NCBI RefSeq assembly: GCF_030704305.1
Contig: NZ_CP131935.1
Coordinates: 1,116,001-1,180,000 of the forward strand
Direction: 5' to 3'
DNA from: Massilia sp. R2A-15
GTDB lineage: Bacteria; Pseudomonadota; Gammaproteobacteria; Burkholderiales; Burkholderiaceae_D
DNA length: 64,000 bases
Position numbers and translations under genes: made by a program. Shown here one piece after another: positions 1 to 13,623 of the stretch (positions are counted from its first letter, which is position 1; each line of letters opens with the position of its first letter). Below the pieces are notes generated by a model. The model worked only from the letters and a program-made list of their open reading frames with translations, searched no databases and had not been told where the DNA came from.

Positions 1-1
1 C

Positions 2-1639
<1,638 letters not shown>

Positions 1640-1662
1640 GCCGGGCCAATTCGGTCGCATAT

Positions 1663-1702
1663 AAAAAAGCCGCGTCCTCCGCAAGGGGACGCGGCTTTTT
1701 TT
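1663..1702 (+). terminator. Rho-independent terminator after rpoD
   Basis: Arms GCCGCGTCC (1669-1677) and GGACGCGGC (1687-1695) form a 9-bp GC-rich stem, preceded by six A and followed by seven T. It lies 24 bases after the rpoD stop. The flanking A and T runs make it usable in both directions. Confidence 0.9.
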
Positions 1703-1709
1703 CGGTCTT

Positions 1710-1736
1710 GGGGTCGGGTCCGGCGGACCTGACCCA
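1710..1736. repeat. GGGGTC-type hairpin repeat, copy 1
   Basis: Dyad with arms GGGGTCGGGTCC and GGACCTGACCCA around a GGC loop. It lies just behind the rpoD terminator. The same element recurs about 20 times in the window. Confidence 0.85.
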
Positions 1737-1768
1737 GGGTTTGACTGCGACGCAAGGAGATCACATTG

Positions 1769-2254
1769 TTAGCGTAGTTCGATCAGCGAACTCTCCTCGA
1801 ACAACAATAAGATCCGGTTAGTCGCGACGAGAGGAGCGCGCGCCATCGCCAGCTCCCCATAACGCCCGCTGCACATCGCAACGCCGCTGCCGATTTCGCC
1901 AGGCTGCGCTGTTCCAAGATCTGCGGCACTGATACGCTTCGCGCCCGGCGCGGTGCCGCGATTGAGCTCACCGATGACCGTTGCGACTGCGTGATCGCGC
2001 AGCTCCCATCGCACTGTACCCTCGCACTTGTCGAGGAACGGTGCATCCAGTGAGGTAGCCGACAGGTTCACCGAGCGTCCAATCTGGGCCCGGAGGAATC
2101 GCATAGTCGCTTCGCCGCAACCCGCCGGACATGAAACGCGAGCTACTTTCCATTCGGATTTCGAGAATGGCTGTGGCGCCCGCGCAAAGGCGCACGCGGA
2201 CACTGCAAGCGCCGCGATCATCGTCCCAATTAGAGCGGCACCCTTGCGCATCAT
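1769..2254 (-). CDS. Small predicted lipoprotein, candidate immunity protein
   Basis: No family recognised. About 161 residues if translation begins at the ATG at 2254. That start overlaps the stop of the upstream NlpC/P60 gene (ATGATGA), so coupled translation is likely. An in-frame start 22 codons upstream would remove the signal peptide from the N-terminus. The N-terminus (MMRKGAALIGTMIAALAVSAC) is a typical lipoprotein signal with lipobox AVSAC, so the mature protein should be anchored on the periplasmic side of a membrane. The mature part has four further cysteines (two in VSCPAGCGE, one in DKCEG, one in AMCSG). A small periplasmic lipoprotein coupled to a leaderless cell-wall peptidase resembles type VI amidase effector-immunity pairs. 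That role is inference. Confidence 0.7.
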   Translation of the reverse strand: MMRKGAALIGTMIAALAVSACAFARAPQPFSKSEWKVARVSCPAGCGEATMRFLRAQIGRSVNLSATSLDAPFLDKCEGTVRWELRDHAVATVIGELNRGTAPGAKRISAADLGTAQPGEIGSGVAMCSGRYGELAMARAPLVATNRILLLFEESSLIELR

Positions 2255-2736
2255 GCCATCACCGTCGCTGCGGAGAGTACGCCGCGGCCCGCGTTCATTG
2301 CCACTGTGGACAAACCGCACGGGCGCCGGATCTTGCGCGTTCGTTCTCCCCAGTATGGATTGCTGAACTTGACGTCCTTAACCCCGGTTGACGATTGAGA
2401 TCCGATCCACGTCACGGAATCGAGCACGATGCCGATATGGTTTGGAGCCCCCCCGCTGGCGGGAAAAATTACGATGTCGCCGGGCTTCTTGTCAGCGTCC
2501 TCAACGTCCTCGAAGAGAGTGCTGGTCTTATAGCCTGCGACGTTCATTTGATACGAGGCGCTGGCGTTCGCGAACAACGCCGCGAAAATGTAGGAAACAA
2601 ATCCGGAACAATCGAAGCCTGCAGTGGTTTTGCCTCCCCAGGTATAGGGCTTGCCGGCGGCGGCTCCGGCCACTTCGATGGCTTTGGCTGCGATTCCGGC
2701 ACCGCTCACGGCGGCGATGGATTGGTCAACGGGCAT
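2251..2736 (-). CDS. NlpC/P60-family cysteine peptidase, possible secreted peptidoglycan amidase
   Basis: 161-residue single-domain NlpC/P60 (CHAP-like papain fold) protein. The catalytic Cys is probably Cys43 in GFDCSGFVSYIF and the catalytic His is His100 in PNHIGIVL; a third polar residue may lie around Ser113-Gln114 in WIGSQSS. There is no signal peptide, membrane segment or targeting domain, so any activity on murein would need non-Sec export or delivery. The size and the CSGF/H..V pattern are close to those known for type VI amidase effectors such as Tse1/Tae1. The start at 2736 has AGAGGAAA just upstream. Its stop overlaps the start of a small lipoprotein gene. No VgrG, Hcp or PAAR gene is seen nearby. 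A cytoplasmic or phage-type amidase remains possible. Confidence 0.8.
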   Translation of the reverse strand: MPVDQSIAAVSGAGIAAKAIEVAGAAAGKPYTWGGKTTAGFDCSGFVSYIFAALFANASASYQMNVAGYKTSTLFEDVEDADKKPGDIVIFPASGGAPNHIGIVLDSVTWIGSQSSTGVKDVKFSNPYWGERTRKIRRPCGLSTVAMNAGRGVLSAATVMA

Positions 2737-2870
2737 GGCGTTTCCTCTATGGTGATCCGACTCGGGGGTAATCGATTGCTATTGACCCGATTCTTGACGA
2801 CTTGATGCAGTTCCGCCACCTATTCAAGATGTCAGGTAGACCGCCAGCCATCGGCCGCTGCCTGCCCATT

Positions 2871-2894
2871 GGGTCTGACCCGCGGGTCAGACCC
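2871..2894. repeat. Hairpin repeat, perfect-palindrome subtype
   Basis: Perfect dyad with arms GGGTCTGACCC and GGGTCAGACCC separated by GC. The arm order differs from the main repeat type. A second member of this subtype lies at 17571-17600. Confidence 0.75.
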
Positions 2895-2955
2895 TAATGC
2901 CGCAGTGGGGACGCGGCTTTGTTCGTTCCAACAATCTCGCAGCGTTGGCAGCATC

Positions 2956-2983
2956 GGGGTCTGGTCCTGCGGACCTGACCCCA
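2956..2983. repeat. GGGGTC-type hairpin repeat, copy 2
   Basis: Arms GGGGTCTGGTCC and GGACCTGACCCC around TGC, with a T:T mismatch inside the stem. Confidence 0.85.
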
Positions 2984-3114
2984 GTTCTGCGAGCCGCGCC
3001 AATTTTGATCATAACTTAACGGCATTAGGGGCAGACCTTGGTGTAACGCCAGCCAGGACTTGACATCTCGAGCGCGCTTGCTTGATTATATGGCAACACT
3101 CAACAGGAGCCAGC

Positions 3115-4011
3115 ATGCCGATTCCATCCTTCGCCCGCCGCACCTTCCTCGCGTCGCTGCTCGCCCTGGGCGCAGCCGCCTTCGCGCCGGCCTACGGCCT
3201 TGACCTCAAGCTCGAGCGCATCAGCGTCACCACCGTAGGCAAGGGCAGCGATGTGGTGCTGATCCACGGCCTCAGTTCGTCGCCGCGGGTATGGCGCGAA
3301 CTGATCGCCGCGCAGCCGAACCACCGCTACCACCTGGTGCAGATCGCCGGATTCGCCGGCCGCCCCAGCGGCGCCAATGCCGACGGCGACGTGGCCGCCC
3401 CAGTGGCAGAAGAAGTCGCGCGCTACATCGCCGCGAGCGGACTCAATAAACCGGCGGTGATCGGCCACTCCATGGGCGGCACGATCGGCATGATGCTCGC
3501 CGCGCGCCATCCCGAGTCGTTGTCGAAGCTGATGGTGGTCGACATGGTGCCCTTCCTCGGCGCGCTGTTCGGCCCTCCCGGCACGACCGCGCAAAGCGTC
3601 AAACCGATCGCCGACGGCTGGCTGGCGCAGTCGCGCGCGGCCGAGCCGGCGGCGCGCCGCGCGCGCTCGGAAGCCAACATCAAGACCATGATCGATACGG
3701 TCGCCATGCGCCCGGGTGCCCTCGACGATTCCTTCACCAGCGATCCGGATGTGGCGGCGCGCGCCATGCATGAACTGATCGCCACCGACCTGACGCCGGA
3801 ACTGGCGCGCATCAGCGTGCCGACGACCGTGCTGTATGTGACGCCGAAGGCACCGGGCCTGACGGACGAGAAGATCGACGGCTTGTACCAGGCGGCCTAC
3901 ACGCCGCTGAAGGGCGCGAAGCTCAAACGCATCCCGGCCAGCGCGCACTTCATCATGTGGGATCAGCCGGCGACGTTCCAGGCCGAAGTGAAGACCTTCC
4001 TAGGTGACTGA
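3115..4011 (+). CDS. Alpha/beta hydrolase with Tat-type signal peptide
   Basis: About 298 residues from the ATG at 3115, which has AGGAG 6 bases upstream; a longer TTG start at 3082 lacks one. The N-terminus SFARRTFLASLLALGAAAFA carries a twin-arginine pair followed by a hydrophobic stretch and an APAYG cleavage region, so Tat export to the periplasm is likely. The fold is an alpha/beta hydrolase: oxyanion-loop LIHGLSSS near residue 50, nucleophile elbow GHSMGG with Ser119, and a C-terminal SAHFIMWDQP with the probable catalytic His. Substrate is unknown; esterase or lipase-like activity is the general expectation. It converges with the diguanylate cyclase gene and overlaps its 3' end by 12 bases. 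Confidence 0.85.
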   Translation: MPIPSFARRTFLASLLALGAAAFAPAYGLDLKLERISVTTVGKGSDVVLIHGLSSSPRVWRELIAAQPNHRYHLVQIAGFAGRPSGANADGDVAAPVAEEVARYIAASGLNKPAVIGHSMGGTIGMMLAARHPESLSKLMVVDMVPFLGALFGPPGTTAQSVKPIADGWLAQSRAAEPAARRARSEANIKTMIDTVAMRPGALDDSFTSDPDVAARAMHELIATDLTPELARISVPTTVLYVTPKAPGLTDEKIDGLYQAAYTPLKGAKLKRIPASAHFIMWDQPATFQAEVKTFLGD

Positions 4012-5397
4012 AGATGGGGTCAGGTCCGCCGGACCAGACCCCGATACCGCCGCTGCCTGCTCCTGCGCGCGCCGCTGCTTGACCGCATACATCGCCGTAT
4101 CGGCGTAATCGAGCAGCTGCAGCACGCTGTCGCCATGCTCGGGGTACATCGCCACGCCGATGCTTGGCCGCGAGACCACTTCGCGCCCGCCGATATCGAC
4201 CGGGCGCTCGAACGCCTGCAGGATCTTCTGCGTCACATGCTCGGCGTCCTGCGGCGTGGCCACCGCTTCGAGCAGCACCACGAATTCGTCGCCGCCCAGC
4301 CTTGCCACGGTGTCCGCCTCGCGCACGCAGTGCTGCAGGCGCACGCCCACTTCCTTGAGCAGCAGGTCGCCCGCCCAGTGCCCGTACCGGTCGTTGACCT
4401 GCTTGAACTTGTCCAGGTCCAGGTAGAGCAGGGCGAACCCCTGCGCGCTGCGCCCGGCGCGCGCGAGCGCCGATTCGAGGCGGTCATGGAACAGCTGGCG
4501 GTTGGGCAGCCCGGTCAGCGCGTCGTGCCGCGCCATGTGCTGCAGCTGATGCTGCATCTGCATCCGCTCGACGGCGGTGTCGAGCTGCGCGGCGACGAAC
4601 TGCATCAGCGCCTGGTCCTGCTCGGTGTAAGGCGCCGCGCCAGGCAGGCTCCTGACGACGATGGCGCCTACCGTGCTGTTGCCCGATGCGAGCGGCACGC
4701 CCAGCCAGTACGGTGCGACCGTGGCGCCGGCGGCGCGCAGCGCTTCCGGCAGCGCATCGCGGTTTTGCGGTGTCAGCAGGAGCGGCCGGCCGCTGCGCGC
4801 CACGTGTGCGCACAGCGGCGCGGCCGCCGTCATGTCCGGCGCGGCCGCAACGCCATGTTCGTCGACGTGGTAGGACAGCGTCACCAGGTCCTGCTGCTGG
4901 TCGTACAGCGCGATGGTGAAGCCGGGCGCCGGCAGCAGTTCCTTGACGATCTGGTGGACCAGCGCGAACAGGGCCGGCAGGCTGCTGGCGGCGATGGCCG
5001 CCTCGGAAATTGCGTACAGCGCCGCGCGCAGGCGTTCGCCGCGCTTGCGCTCGGTGACGTCGCGCGCCACCGCGATGCGCAGCTGGTCCGCCTCCGACCA
5101 GCGCGCCGTCCACATGATGTCGATGTAGTGGCCGTCCTTGTGCACATAGCGGTTTTCGAACAGGGGATCGGCCGGCCCGGCGATCACTTCGTCCACCCGC
5201 GCCAGCGTGCGCGCGCGATCCTCCGGTGCGACCAGGTCGATCATGGACATTCCCACCATGTCCTGCGGCCGGTAGCCGAAGATGCGTTCGCCCGCCGCGC
5301 TGACGAACACGAAGCGGCCGGTCATGTCGACCGCGCATACGGCGTCGAGCAGCAGGTCCAGGACGTTGGCGGAAAGTGTGAAATCTGCGGTTTTCAT
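4000..5397 (-). CDS. PAS-GAF-GGDEF diguanylate cyclase
   Basis: Cytoplasmic enzyme expected to make cyclic-di-GMP. About 465 residues from the ATG at 5397 (MKTADFTLSANVLD); an upstream ATG at 5469 would add 24 residues of low-complexity sequence. Order: PAS with PAC (about 10-130, ending RDVTERK), GAF (about 140-295), GGDEF (about 305-465). The active site RLGGDEFVVLLE is intact, and READ five residues earlier matches the RxxD inhibitory site, so product feedback is likely. No membrane segments are seen. The last residues, [14 protein letters not shown], come from an intergenic-type hairpin repeat, so the native C-terminus has been extended. It overlaps the convergent hydrolase gene by 12 bases. 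Confidence 0.92.
   Translation of the reverse strand: MKTADFTLSANVLDLLLDAVCAVDMTGRFVFVSAAGERIFGYRPQDMVGMSMIDLVAPEDRARTLARVDEVIAGPADPLFENRYVHKDGHYIDIMWTARWSEADQLRIAVARDVTERKRGERLRAALYAISEAAIAASSLPALFALVHQIVKELLPAPGFTIALYDQQQDLVTLSYHVDEHGVAAAPDMTAAAPLCAHVARSGRPLLLTPQNRDALPEALRAAGATVAPYWLGVPLASGNSTVGAIVVRSLPGAAPYTEQDQALMQFVAAQLDTAVERMQMQHQLQHMARHDALTGLPNRQLFHDRLESALARAGRSAQGFALLYLDLDKFKQVNDRYGHWAGDLLLKEVGVRLQHCVREADTVARLGGDEFVVLLEAVATPQDAEHVTQKILQAFERPVDIGGREVVSRPSIGVAMYPEHGDSVLQLLDYADTAMYAVKQRRAQEQAAAVSGSGPADLTPSSVT
4016..4042. repeat. GGGGTC-type hairpin repeat, copy 3 (inside a coding 3' end)
   Basis: Arms GGGGTCAGGTCC and GGACCAGACCCC around GCC. It lies inside the 3' end of the cyclase gene on the minus strand and is translated there as GSGPADLTP. 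Confidence 0.85.
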
Positions 5398-5644
5398 CTG
5401 GTAAAGAGTGTAGCCGATATCGCTCGCGGCGGCTGCGGCGCCGGGCCGCATTGCCCATGTTGGCACCATGCCAAGGGTGATCTTTTGTCACGCGGCAAAT
5501 CGAAGCGCGCCAATCGCCCGTAGGATCGCTTTAAGTTGACGGACCGTCCAGTAAACGACTCCGCGATGCAACAGATGAGCGCAAATCCATTGTCGAGGAC
5601 CGATTTTCGTTGACGCTGCTGGCGCTTCCGTTAGACCATTCTGT

Positions 5645-7714
5645 ATGGCAATTTTTTGCCGCTCCTCCATCCGCCATTCCTTCAGAAAGCTCCCCGTGGT
5701 TGTCCAATTCCTACGCAATTTGTCGATCAAACAGAAGCTCATGCTCAGCATGGCTGCCTGCCTGCTGCTGTTTCTTGCGATTTCCGCAACGCTCAGCATT
5801 ACCCTGACCGGAAAGGGACTGCGCACCCGCGTGGTCGAACAGGAACTGCCGGCCGTGGTCGGCGAGATCCGCAACGACATCCTGCGCCAGATCGCGTTGC
5901 CGATGTCGGCATCGCTCGCCGTGGCGAACAACACCTTCCTGACCGGCTGGGAAGCGGGCGGCCTCGATGAAGCCGGCGTGGCCGCATGGGTCGCCTACGC
6001 CGAGAAGGTCAAGGCGGTCAACAAGGCCGCCACGGTTTTCTGGGCCTCCGAATCGACCGGCAAATTCTTCACCGAGAAGGGCTACGACCGCACGCTGACC
6101 AAGACCGCGCCGGCCGACCAGTGGCTGCCGGCTTTCCTCGCCAGCGGCAAGGCGTATGAGCTGAACCTGCAGCGCGACGTGACCACCAAGGTCATGATGA
6201 TGTTCATTAACGCCCGCGTCGACGCCGGCGCCGGCAAGCTCGGTGCGGCCGGCCTGGGCCTGTCGGTCGATGCGATGGCCAATTCGGTCAGCGCCTACCA
6301 TGTCGGAAAATCCGGTTTCGTCTACCTGGTGCGCGCCGACGGCACCGTGCTGGTGCATCGCGACGCCGCGCTGGCCGACGGCAAGCACCTGCTGAAGGAC
6401 CTGCCGGGCATGGGCGAGGCGCTCAGCGCCAAGCTGCTGGGCGGCGCCAAATTCACCCACGCCTCCTACCAGGCGCAGACCGGCACCCAGATCGTCGCGT
6501 CGAGCTTCGTGCCGGAACTGAACCTGTACGTGATCGCCGAAGTGCCGGAAGCCGAAGTGCTGGGCGACGTCGTGCGCTCGGCCTCGATCACCGCGCTGAT
6601 CGCCGGCCTGGTCGGCGGCGGCGTGAGCCTGCTGGTGATCTTCCTGGTCAGCCGCGCGATTGCCGCCCCGGTGGCGCGCGCCGCCACCATGCTGGGCGAG
6701 ATCGCCGACGGCGAGGGCGACCTCTCGCGCCGCATGCCGGTCGAAAGCGGCGACGAAGTGGGCGCGCTGGCCGATGCCTTCAACCGCTTCGTGTCCTCGC
6801 TGAACGGCACCATCAGCGATGTGCGCGGCAGCACCCAGACCATCGCGCTGGCCTCGCGCGAAATCGCCGAGGGCAACTTCAACCTGTCGAGCCGCACCGA
6901 AGCGCAGGCGTCGAGCCTGGAAGAGACGGCCGCCGCGATGGAAGAACTGACCTCGACCGTCAAGCAGAACGCCGAGAACGCGCGCCAGGCCAACCAGCTG
7001 GTGATGTCGGCCAGCGGCCACGCGGTCAAGGGCGGCGCCGTGGTGGGCGAAGTGGTCACCACCATGGGCTCGATCACCGACAGCTCGCGCAAGATCGCCG
7101 ACATCATCGGCGTGATCGACGGCATCGCGTTCCAGACCAACATCCTCGCGCTCAACGCCGCCGTCGAAGCGGCGCGCGCCGGCGAGCAGGGCCGCGGCTT
7201 CGCGGTCGTCGCCACCGAAGTGCGCAACCTGGCGCAGCGTTCGGCCGGCGCGGCCAAGGAGATCAAGACGCTGATCGTCGATTCGGTCGAGAAGGTCGAA
7301 GCGGGCAGCCGCCTGGTCGACACCGCCGGCGCCACGATGACGGAAATCGTCAACTCGGTGCAGCGCGTGGCCGACCTGATGGGCGAGATCGCCGCGGCCA
7401 GCAATGAGCAGAGCCAGGGCATCGGCCAGGTCAACCAGTCGATCGCCGAGATGGACAACGCCACGCAGCAGAATGCAGCACTGGTGGAAGAGGCGGCGGC
7501 CGCCGCGTCGTCGCTGCAAGAGCAGTCGGCGCGCCTGGCCGAAGTGGTCAGCGTGTTCAAGCTCGATGAAGCCGCCAAGGCGCCGGTTGCGGCGCGCGCT
7601 GTGGCGAAGGTGACGCCGGTCGCCAAGGCGGCTCCGAAGCCGAAGGCGGTAGCTGCGCCGCGCAAGGCGCTGCCGGCGGCGAAGGCCGAAGCGGACCAGT
7701 GGGAAGAGTTTTAA
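5645..7714 (+). CDS. Methyl-accepting chemotaxis protein
   Basis: Transmembrane chemoreceptor signalling to CheA/CheW. Order: N-terminal membrane segment (about 31-53, [19 protein letters not shown]), a periplasmic Cache-like sensor (about 55-310), a second membrane segment (about 317-340), HAMP (about 340-395), then the long cytoplasmic coiled coil. The signalling tip contains [20 protein letters not shown] and [19 protein letters not shown]. The C-terminus ends DQWEEF, resembling the pentapeptide that tethers CheR and CheB. The start is uncertain: no ribosome site precedes the ATG at 5645, and a GTG at 5696 ([15 protein letters not shown]) would give a more typical N-terminus. No other chemotaxis genes are nearby. 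The ligand cannot be read from the sequence. Confidence 0.93.
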   Translation: MAIFCRSSIRHSFRKLPVVVQFLRNLSIKQKLMLSMAACLLLFLAISATLSITLTGKGLRTRVVEQELPAVVGEIRNDILRQIALPMSASLAVANNTFLTGWEAGGLDEAGVAAWVAYAEKVKAVNKAATVFWASESTGKFFTEKGYDRTLTKTAPADQWLPAFLASGKAYELNLQRDVTTKVMMMFINARVDAGAGKLGAAGLGLSVDAMANSVSAYHVGKSGFVYLVRADGTVLVHRDAALADGKHLLKDLPGMGEALSAKLLGGAKFTHASYQAQTGTQIVASSFVPELNLYVIAEVPEAEVLGDVVRSASITALIAGLVGGGVSLLVIFLVSRAIAAPVARAATMLGEIADGEGDLSRRMPVESGDEVGALADAFNRFVSSLNGTISDVRGSTQTIALASREIAEGNFNLSSRTEAQASSLEETAAAMEELTSTVKQNAENARQANQLVMSASGHAVKGGAVVGEVVTTMGSITDSSRKIADIIGVIDGIAFQTNILALNAAVEAARAGEQGRGFAVVATEVRNLAQRSAGAAKEIKTLIVDSVEKVEAGSRLVDTAGATMTEIVNSVQRVADLMGEIAAASNEQSQGIGQVNQSIAEMDNATQQNAALVEEAAAAASSLQEQSARLAEVVSVFKLDEAAKAPVAARAVAKVTPVAKAAPKPKAVAAPRKALPAAKAEADQWEEF

Positions 7715-7731
7715 GCGGAGTCAGAGACGAT

Positions 7732-7758
7732 GGGGTCAGGTCCGCCGGACCTGACTCC
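7732..7758. repeat. GGGGTC-type hairpin repeat, copy 4
   Basis: Arms GGGGTCAGGTCC and GGACCTGACTCC around GCC. First of two adjacent copies between the convergent chemoreceptor and ppc genes. Confidence 0.85.
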
Positions 7759-7788
7759 GGCCTTTGGTCCGCGCCGCATGGATAACAT

Positions 7789-7815
7789 GGGGTCAGGTTC
7801 TGCGAACCTGACCCC
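7789..7815. repeat. GGGGTC-type hairpin repeat, copy 5
   Basis: Arms GGGGTCAGGTTC and GAACCTGACCCC around TGC, with a compensated C-to-T/G-to-A change in the inner stem. It ends 10 bases from the ppc stop codon. Confidence 0.85.
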
Positions 7816-7825
7816 ATTTTCATTG

Positions 7826-10630
<2,805 letters not shown>

Positions 10631-10746
10631 AAAAGTAAAAGTAAGTGCAAAGGCTTATGGCCAGGTTCTGCAAAGGGGCGGCATGATAAAATTTGTGATC
10701 TTATACATGGCCCGATAACTGGCATCGCCGGGGTGGGCTTACGACA

Positions 10747-11751
10747 GTGAAAGAATCCGATTTGAACGCAACTCAATTGCACGATACGCCTTCGCGGCAG
10801 CAGCCTGCGACCTTGATTATCGCGTCGCGCGAAAGCCGGCTGGCCATGTGGCAGGCCGAGCATGTGCGCGCCCAATTGTCTTTATTATATCCGCAGTGCA
10901 GGATCGAGATTCTCGGCATGACCACGCGCGGCGACCAGATCCTCGACCGCGCCCTGTCCAAGGTAGGCGGCAAGGGCCTGTTCGTCAAGGAGCTGGAAGT
11001 GGCGATGGCCGAAGGGCGCGCCGACCTGGCTGTCCATTCGCTCAAGGATGTGCCGATGGACCTGCCGGAAGGGTTCGAGCTGGCCGCCGTGATGGAGCGC
11101 GAAGATCCGCGCGACGCGTTCGTCTCCAACGACTACGCCAGCCTCGATGAACTGCCGCCCGGCGCGGTCGTGGGCACCAGCAGCCTGCGCCGCCAGTCGC
11201 TGATCGCGGCGCGCTATCCGCACCTGGTCATCAAGCCGCTGCGCGGCAACCTCGACACCCGCCTGGGCAAGCTCGATCGCGGCGACTACGCGGCCATCAT
11301 CCTGGCCGCCGCGGGCCTGAAGCGCCTCGGCCTGCCGCAGCGCATCCGCGCGCTGATGGCGCCGGAACAGAGCCTGCCGGCCGCGGGGCAGGGCGCGATG
11401 GCGATCGAGGTCGTCTCCGGGCGCACCGACATCGACCTGCGCGCCGTGCTGGCGCCGCTGAACCACAGCGCCACCGCGCAGGCCGTGACGGCCGAGCGCA
11501 CCGTGTCGAAGGTGTTCGGCGGCAGCTGCCAGATTCCGCTGGCGGCCTTCGCCACCGTCGACGGCGGCCAGATGCGCCTGCGCGCAATGGTCGCCACGCC
11601 GGACGGCAAGCGCACCGCCACCGCGGAAGCGAGCGGCCCGGCCGACGCGCCCGAGCAGCTCGGCCAGCAAGTGGCCGAGCTGCTGCAACAACAGGACGCG
11701 CACGCGATCCTGGCCGAGTGCAAGGCGCAGGCGGACGCCGCCGATGCCTGA
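10747..11751 (+). CDS. hemC: Porphobilinogen deaminase (hydroxymethylbilane synthase)
   Basis: Polymerises four porphobilinogen molecules to hydroxymethylbilane in tetrapyrrole synthesis; cytoplasmic. 334 residues from a GTG start at 10747. The N-terminal [16 protein letters not shown] and [11 protein letters not shown] match the family, as does TSSLRRQ in the middle. Cys261 in [12 protein letters not shown] is the expected attachment point of the dipyrromethane cofactor. About 20 extra N-terminal residues precede the conserved start, so a later start is possible. First gene of a heme cluster; its last 8 bases overlap hemD. Confidence 0.96.
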   Translation: MKESDLNATQLHDTPSRQQPATLIIASRESRLAMWQAEHVRAQLSLLYPQCRIEILGMTTRGDQILDRALSKVGGKGLFVKELEVAMAEGRADLAVHSLKDVPMDLPEGFELAAVMEREDPRDAFVSNDYASLDELPPGAVVGTSSLRRQSLIAARYPHLVIKPLRGNLDTRLGKLDRGDYAAIILAAAGLKRLGLPQRIRALMAPEQSLPAAGQGAMAIEVVSGRTDIDLRAVLAPLNHSATAQAVTAERTVSKVFGGSCQIPLAAFATVDGGQMRLRAMVATPDGKRTATAEASGPADAPEQLGQQVAELLQQQDAHAILAECKAQADAADA

Positions 11752-12511
11752 TCCGGTGGTGATCACCCGCCCGCGCGCGCAGGGCGAGGAGCTGGCGCGG
11801 CGCGTGCAGGCGCTGGGTTTCGAGGCGGAGCTGTTTCCACTGCTGGAAATCGATCCGCTGGCCGACCAGTCGGCGCTTGCGCGCGTGCTGGCCGGCGTGG
11901 CGGATTATTCTTTGGTGGCCTTCGTCTCGCCCAACGCGATCGAGGCCGCGTTCGCCCACATCGCGCGCTGGCCAGCCGGCGTGGCGCTGGCGGTGCTGGG
12001 CGATACCAGCCGGGCGTGCCTGGCCAGCCACGGCGTGGACGACGCCAATGCCAACATCTACAGTCCCCAGGGCGCGGCCAGCGACTCCGAACACCTGCTG
12101 CGCGCGATCGATCCGGCCGCGCTGGCGGGCAGGAAGGTGCTGATCGTGCGCGGCGAAACCGGTCGCGAGTTGATGGGCGAAGGCCTGCGCGCGGCCGGCG
12201 CCGAGGTCACCACGGTGGCGGCCTACCGGCGCCGCGTGCCGGCGCTGACGCCCGAACTCGGCGCCACCTTGAATCGCCTGCTGGCGCGCCGCAACGACTG
12301 GATCATCACCAGTTCGGAGGCGCTGCGCGGGCTGCTGGCGCTGGTGACGCAGCTGGGCGGCCAGGCCGCTGTGGAAAAAATGCAACAACAGCGGCTGATC
12401 GTGCCGCACGCCCGAATCGCTGAAACGGCAAGCGCCCTTGGCCTGTCCCGAATCACCCTCGCAGGATCAGGCGACGCCGCCCTGCTTGCCGCGTTACAAT
12501 CACGAGCATGA
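11744..12511 (+). CDS. hemD: Uroporphyrinogen-III synthase
   Basis: Cyclises hydroxymethylbilane and inverts ring D to form uroporphyrinogen III. 255 residues, normal for this weakly conserved family. It opens with [21 protein letters not shown] and contains [31 protein letters not shown] and [10 protein letters not shown], which are typical of HemD. It overlaps hemC by 8 bases and its stop overlaps the hemX start (ATGA), so the genes are translationally linked. Confidence 0.93.
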   Translation: MPDPVVITRPRAQGEELARRVQALGFEAELFPLLEIDPLADQSALARVLAGVADYSLVAFVSPNAIEAAFAHIARWPAGVALAVLGDTSRACLASHGVDDANANIYSPQGAASDSEHLLRAIDPAALAGRKVLIVRGETGRELMGEGLRAAGAEVTTVAAYRRRVPALTPELGATLNRLLARRNDWIITSSEALRGLLALVTQLGGQAAVEKMQQQRLIVPHARIAETASALGLSRITLAGSGDAALLAALQSRA

Positions 12512-13620
12512 ACGAATTGCCTACATTACCAGAACAAAATCCGGCTCCCGCTCCCGTGCCGGCGCCTGCCGCGCCGCAGGCGGAAGAGAGCTTTACCGAA
12601 CTGCTTCAGCGTCCGCTGTCGAAGGTGGCGATTGCCTTGCTGCTGCTGATCGCCGCGCTGGCGTGGTCGACCCACACCCGCTTCGGCCACCTGCGCCAGG
12701 AGATGGCGCGCAGCCTGCAGAAGGGCGAGGCGACCAATAACGAGACCATCGCGCTGGCGCGCCAGGTGTCGGAGCAGAACAAGGAACTGCAGGCCAAGGT
12801 GGCCGCGCTGGAAAGCCGCCAGAGCGAGGCGCAGAGCCAGCAGGTCGCGCTGGAAGCGCTGTACCAGGACCTGTCGAAGAACCGCGACGAATGGGCGCTG
12901 GCCGAGATCGAACAGGTGCTCTCGACCGCCAGCCAGCAGCTGCAACTGGCCGGCAACGTGCAGGGCGCGCTGATCGCGCTGGCCAACGCCGACCGTTCGC
13001 TGTCGCGCAGCGACAAGCCGCAGTTCATCACGATCCGCCGCGCGATCGCCCGGGACACCGACAAGCTCAAGGCGCTGCCTGGCATCGACGTGGCCGGCCT
13101 GGCGCTGCGCATCGACAGCGTGATCGGCGAGATCGACGCGCTGCCGATGCTGTCCGATTCGAAGCCGGTGGCGCCGTCGCAGCTGGCCAAGGCGCGCGTC
13201 AAGCCGGTGACCAAGCCGGGCGCGCCGGCGCCGGACGGCTTCGGCGCACGCCTGCAAAACGTCTGGACCAGCTGGACCGGCGAGATGTGGGACGAGGTGC
13301 GCCAGCTGATCCGCGTGCGCAGCGTCGACACGCCCGAGGCGCTGATGCTGTCGCCGAGCGAATCGTATTTCACCCGCGAGAACCTGAAGCTGCGCTTGCT
13401 TAACGCGCGCCTGGCCCTGTTGTCGCGCAACGAAGCGGCATTCCGCAGCGACCTGGCCAACGCGCAGGACACGCTGACGAAGTATTTCGACACCCGCGCG
13501 CGCTCGACCCAGTCGGCGCAGGCGGCGCTGCGCCAGGTCCAGGGCAATAACCTGGCGATCGACATGCCGACGCTGGCCGACAGCCTGAACGCCGTGCGCA
13601 CCTACAAAGCGAAGCCTTAA
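12508..13620 (+). CDS. hemX: HemX-like membrane protein
   Basis: 370-residue inner-membrane protein of the HemX family, found between hemD and hemY in many proteobacteria. Although such proteins have been called uroporphyrinogen methyltransferases, no methyltransferase motif is visible here. A proline/alanine-rich N-terminus is followed by one membrane segment (about 37-54, VAIALLLLIAALAWS), a long coiled coil (about 60-120) and a periplasmic helical domain. A role in heme-cluster membrane organisation is inference from context. The ATG start overlaps the hemD stop. Confidence 0.88.
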   Translation: MNELPTLPEQNPAPAPVPAPAAPQAEESFTELLQRPLSKVAIALLLLIAALAWSTHTRFGHLRQEMARSLQKGEATNNETIALARQVSEQNKELQAKVAALESRQSEAQSQQVALEALYQDLSKNRDEWALAEIEQVLSTASQQLQLAGNVQGALIALANADRSLSRSDKPQFITIRRAIARDTDKLKALPGIDVAGLALRIDSVIGEIDALPMLSDSKPVAPSQLAKARVKPVTKPGAPAPDGFGARLQNVWTSWTGEMWDEVRQLIRVRSVDTPEALMLSPSESYFTRENLKLRLLNARLALLSRNEAAFRSDLANAQDTLTKYFDTRARSTQSAQAALRQVQGNNLAIDMPTLADSLNAVRTYKAKP

Positions 13621-13623
13621 GCC

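Larger units (their letters stand above)
2737..3114. other. Intergenic stretch with two hairpin repeats
   Basis: No convincing gene in either strand. It holds the leader of the NlpC/P60 gene on the left and two dyad repeats (2871-2894 and 2956-2983). The right end contains the AGGAG ribosome site (3105-3109) of the following hydrolase. Confidence 0.6.

Noticed and set aside
5645..5662. Sigma-54-like TGGCAATTTTTTGCC near the chemoreceptor start
   Set aside because: The GG to GC spacing is nine instead of ten bases and the fixed C at the end of TGGCAC is missing.
5711..7519. 602-codon minus-strand frame opposite the chemoreceptor
   Set aside because: Antisense shadow of a gene with unmistakable MCP motifs; composition is His/Arg/Gly-rich without recognisable folds.
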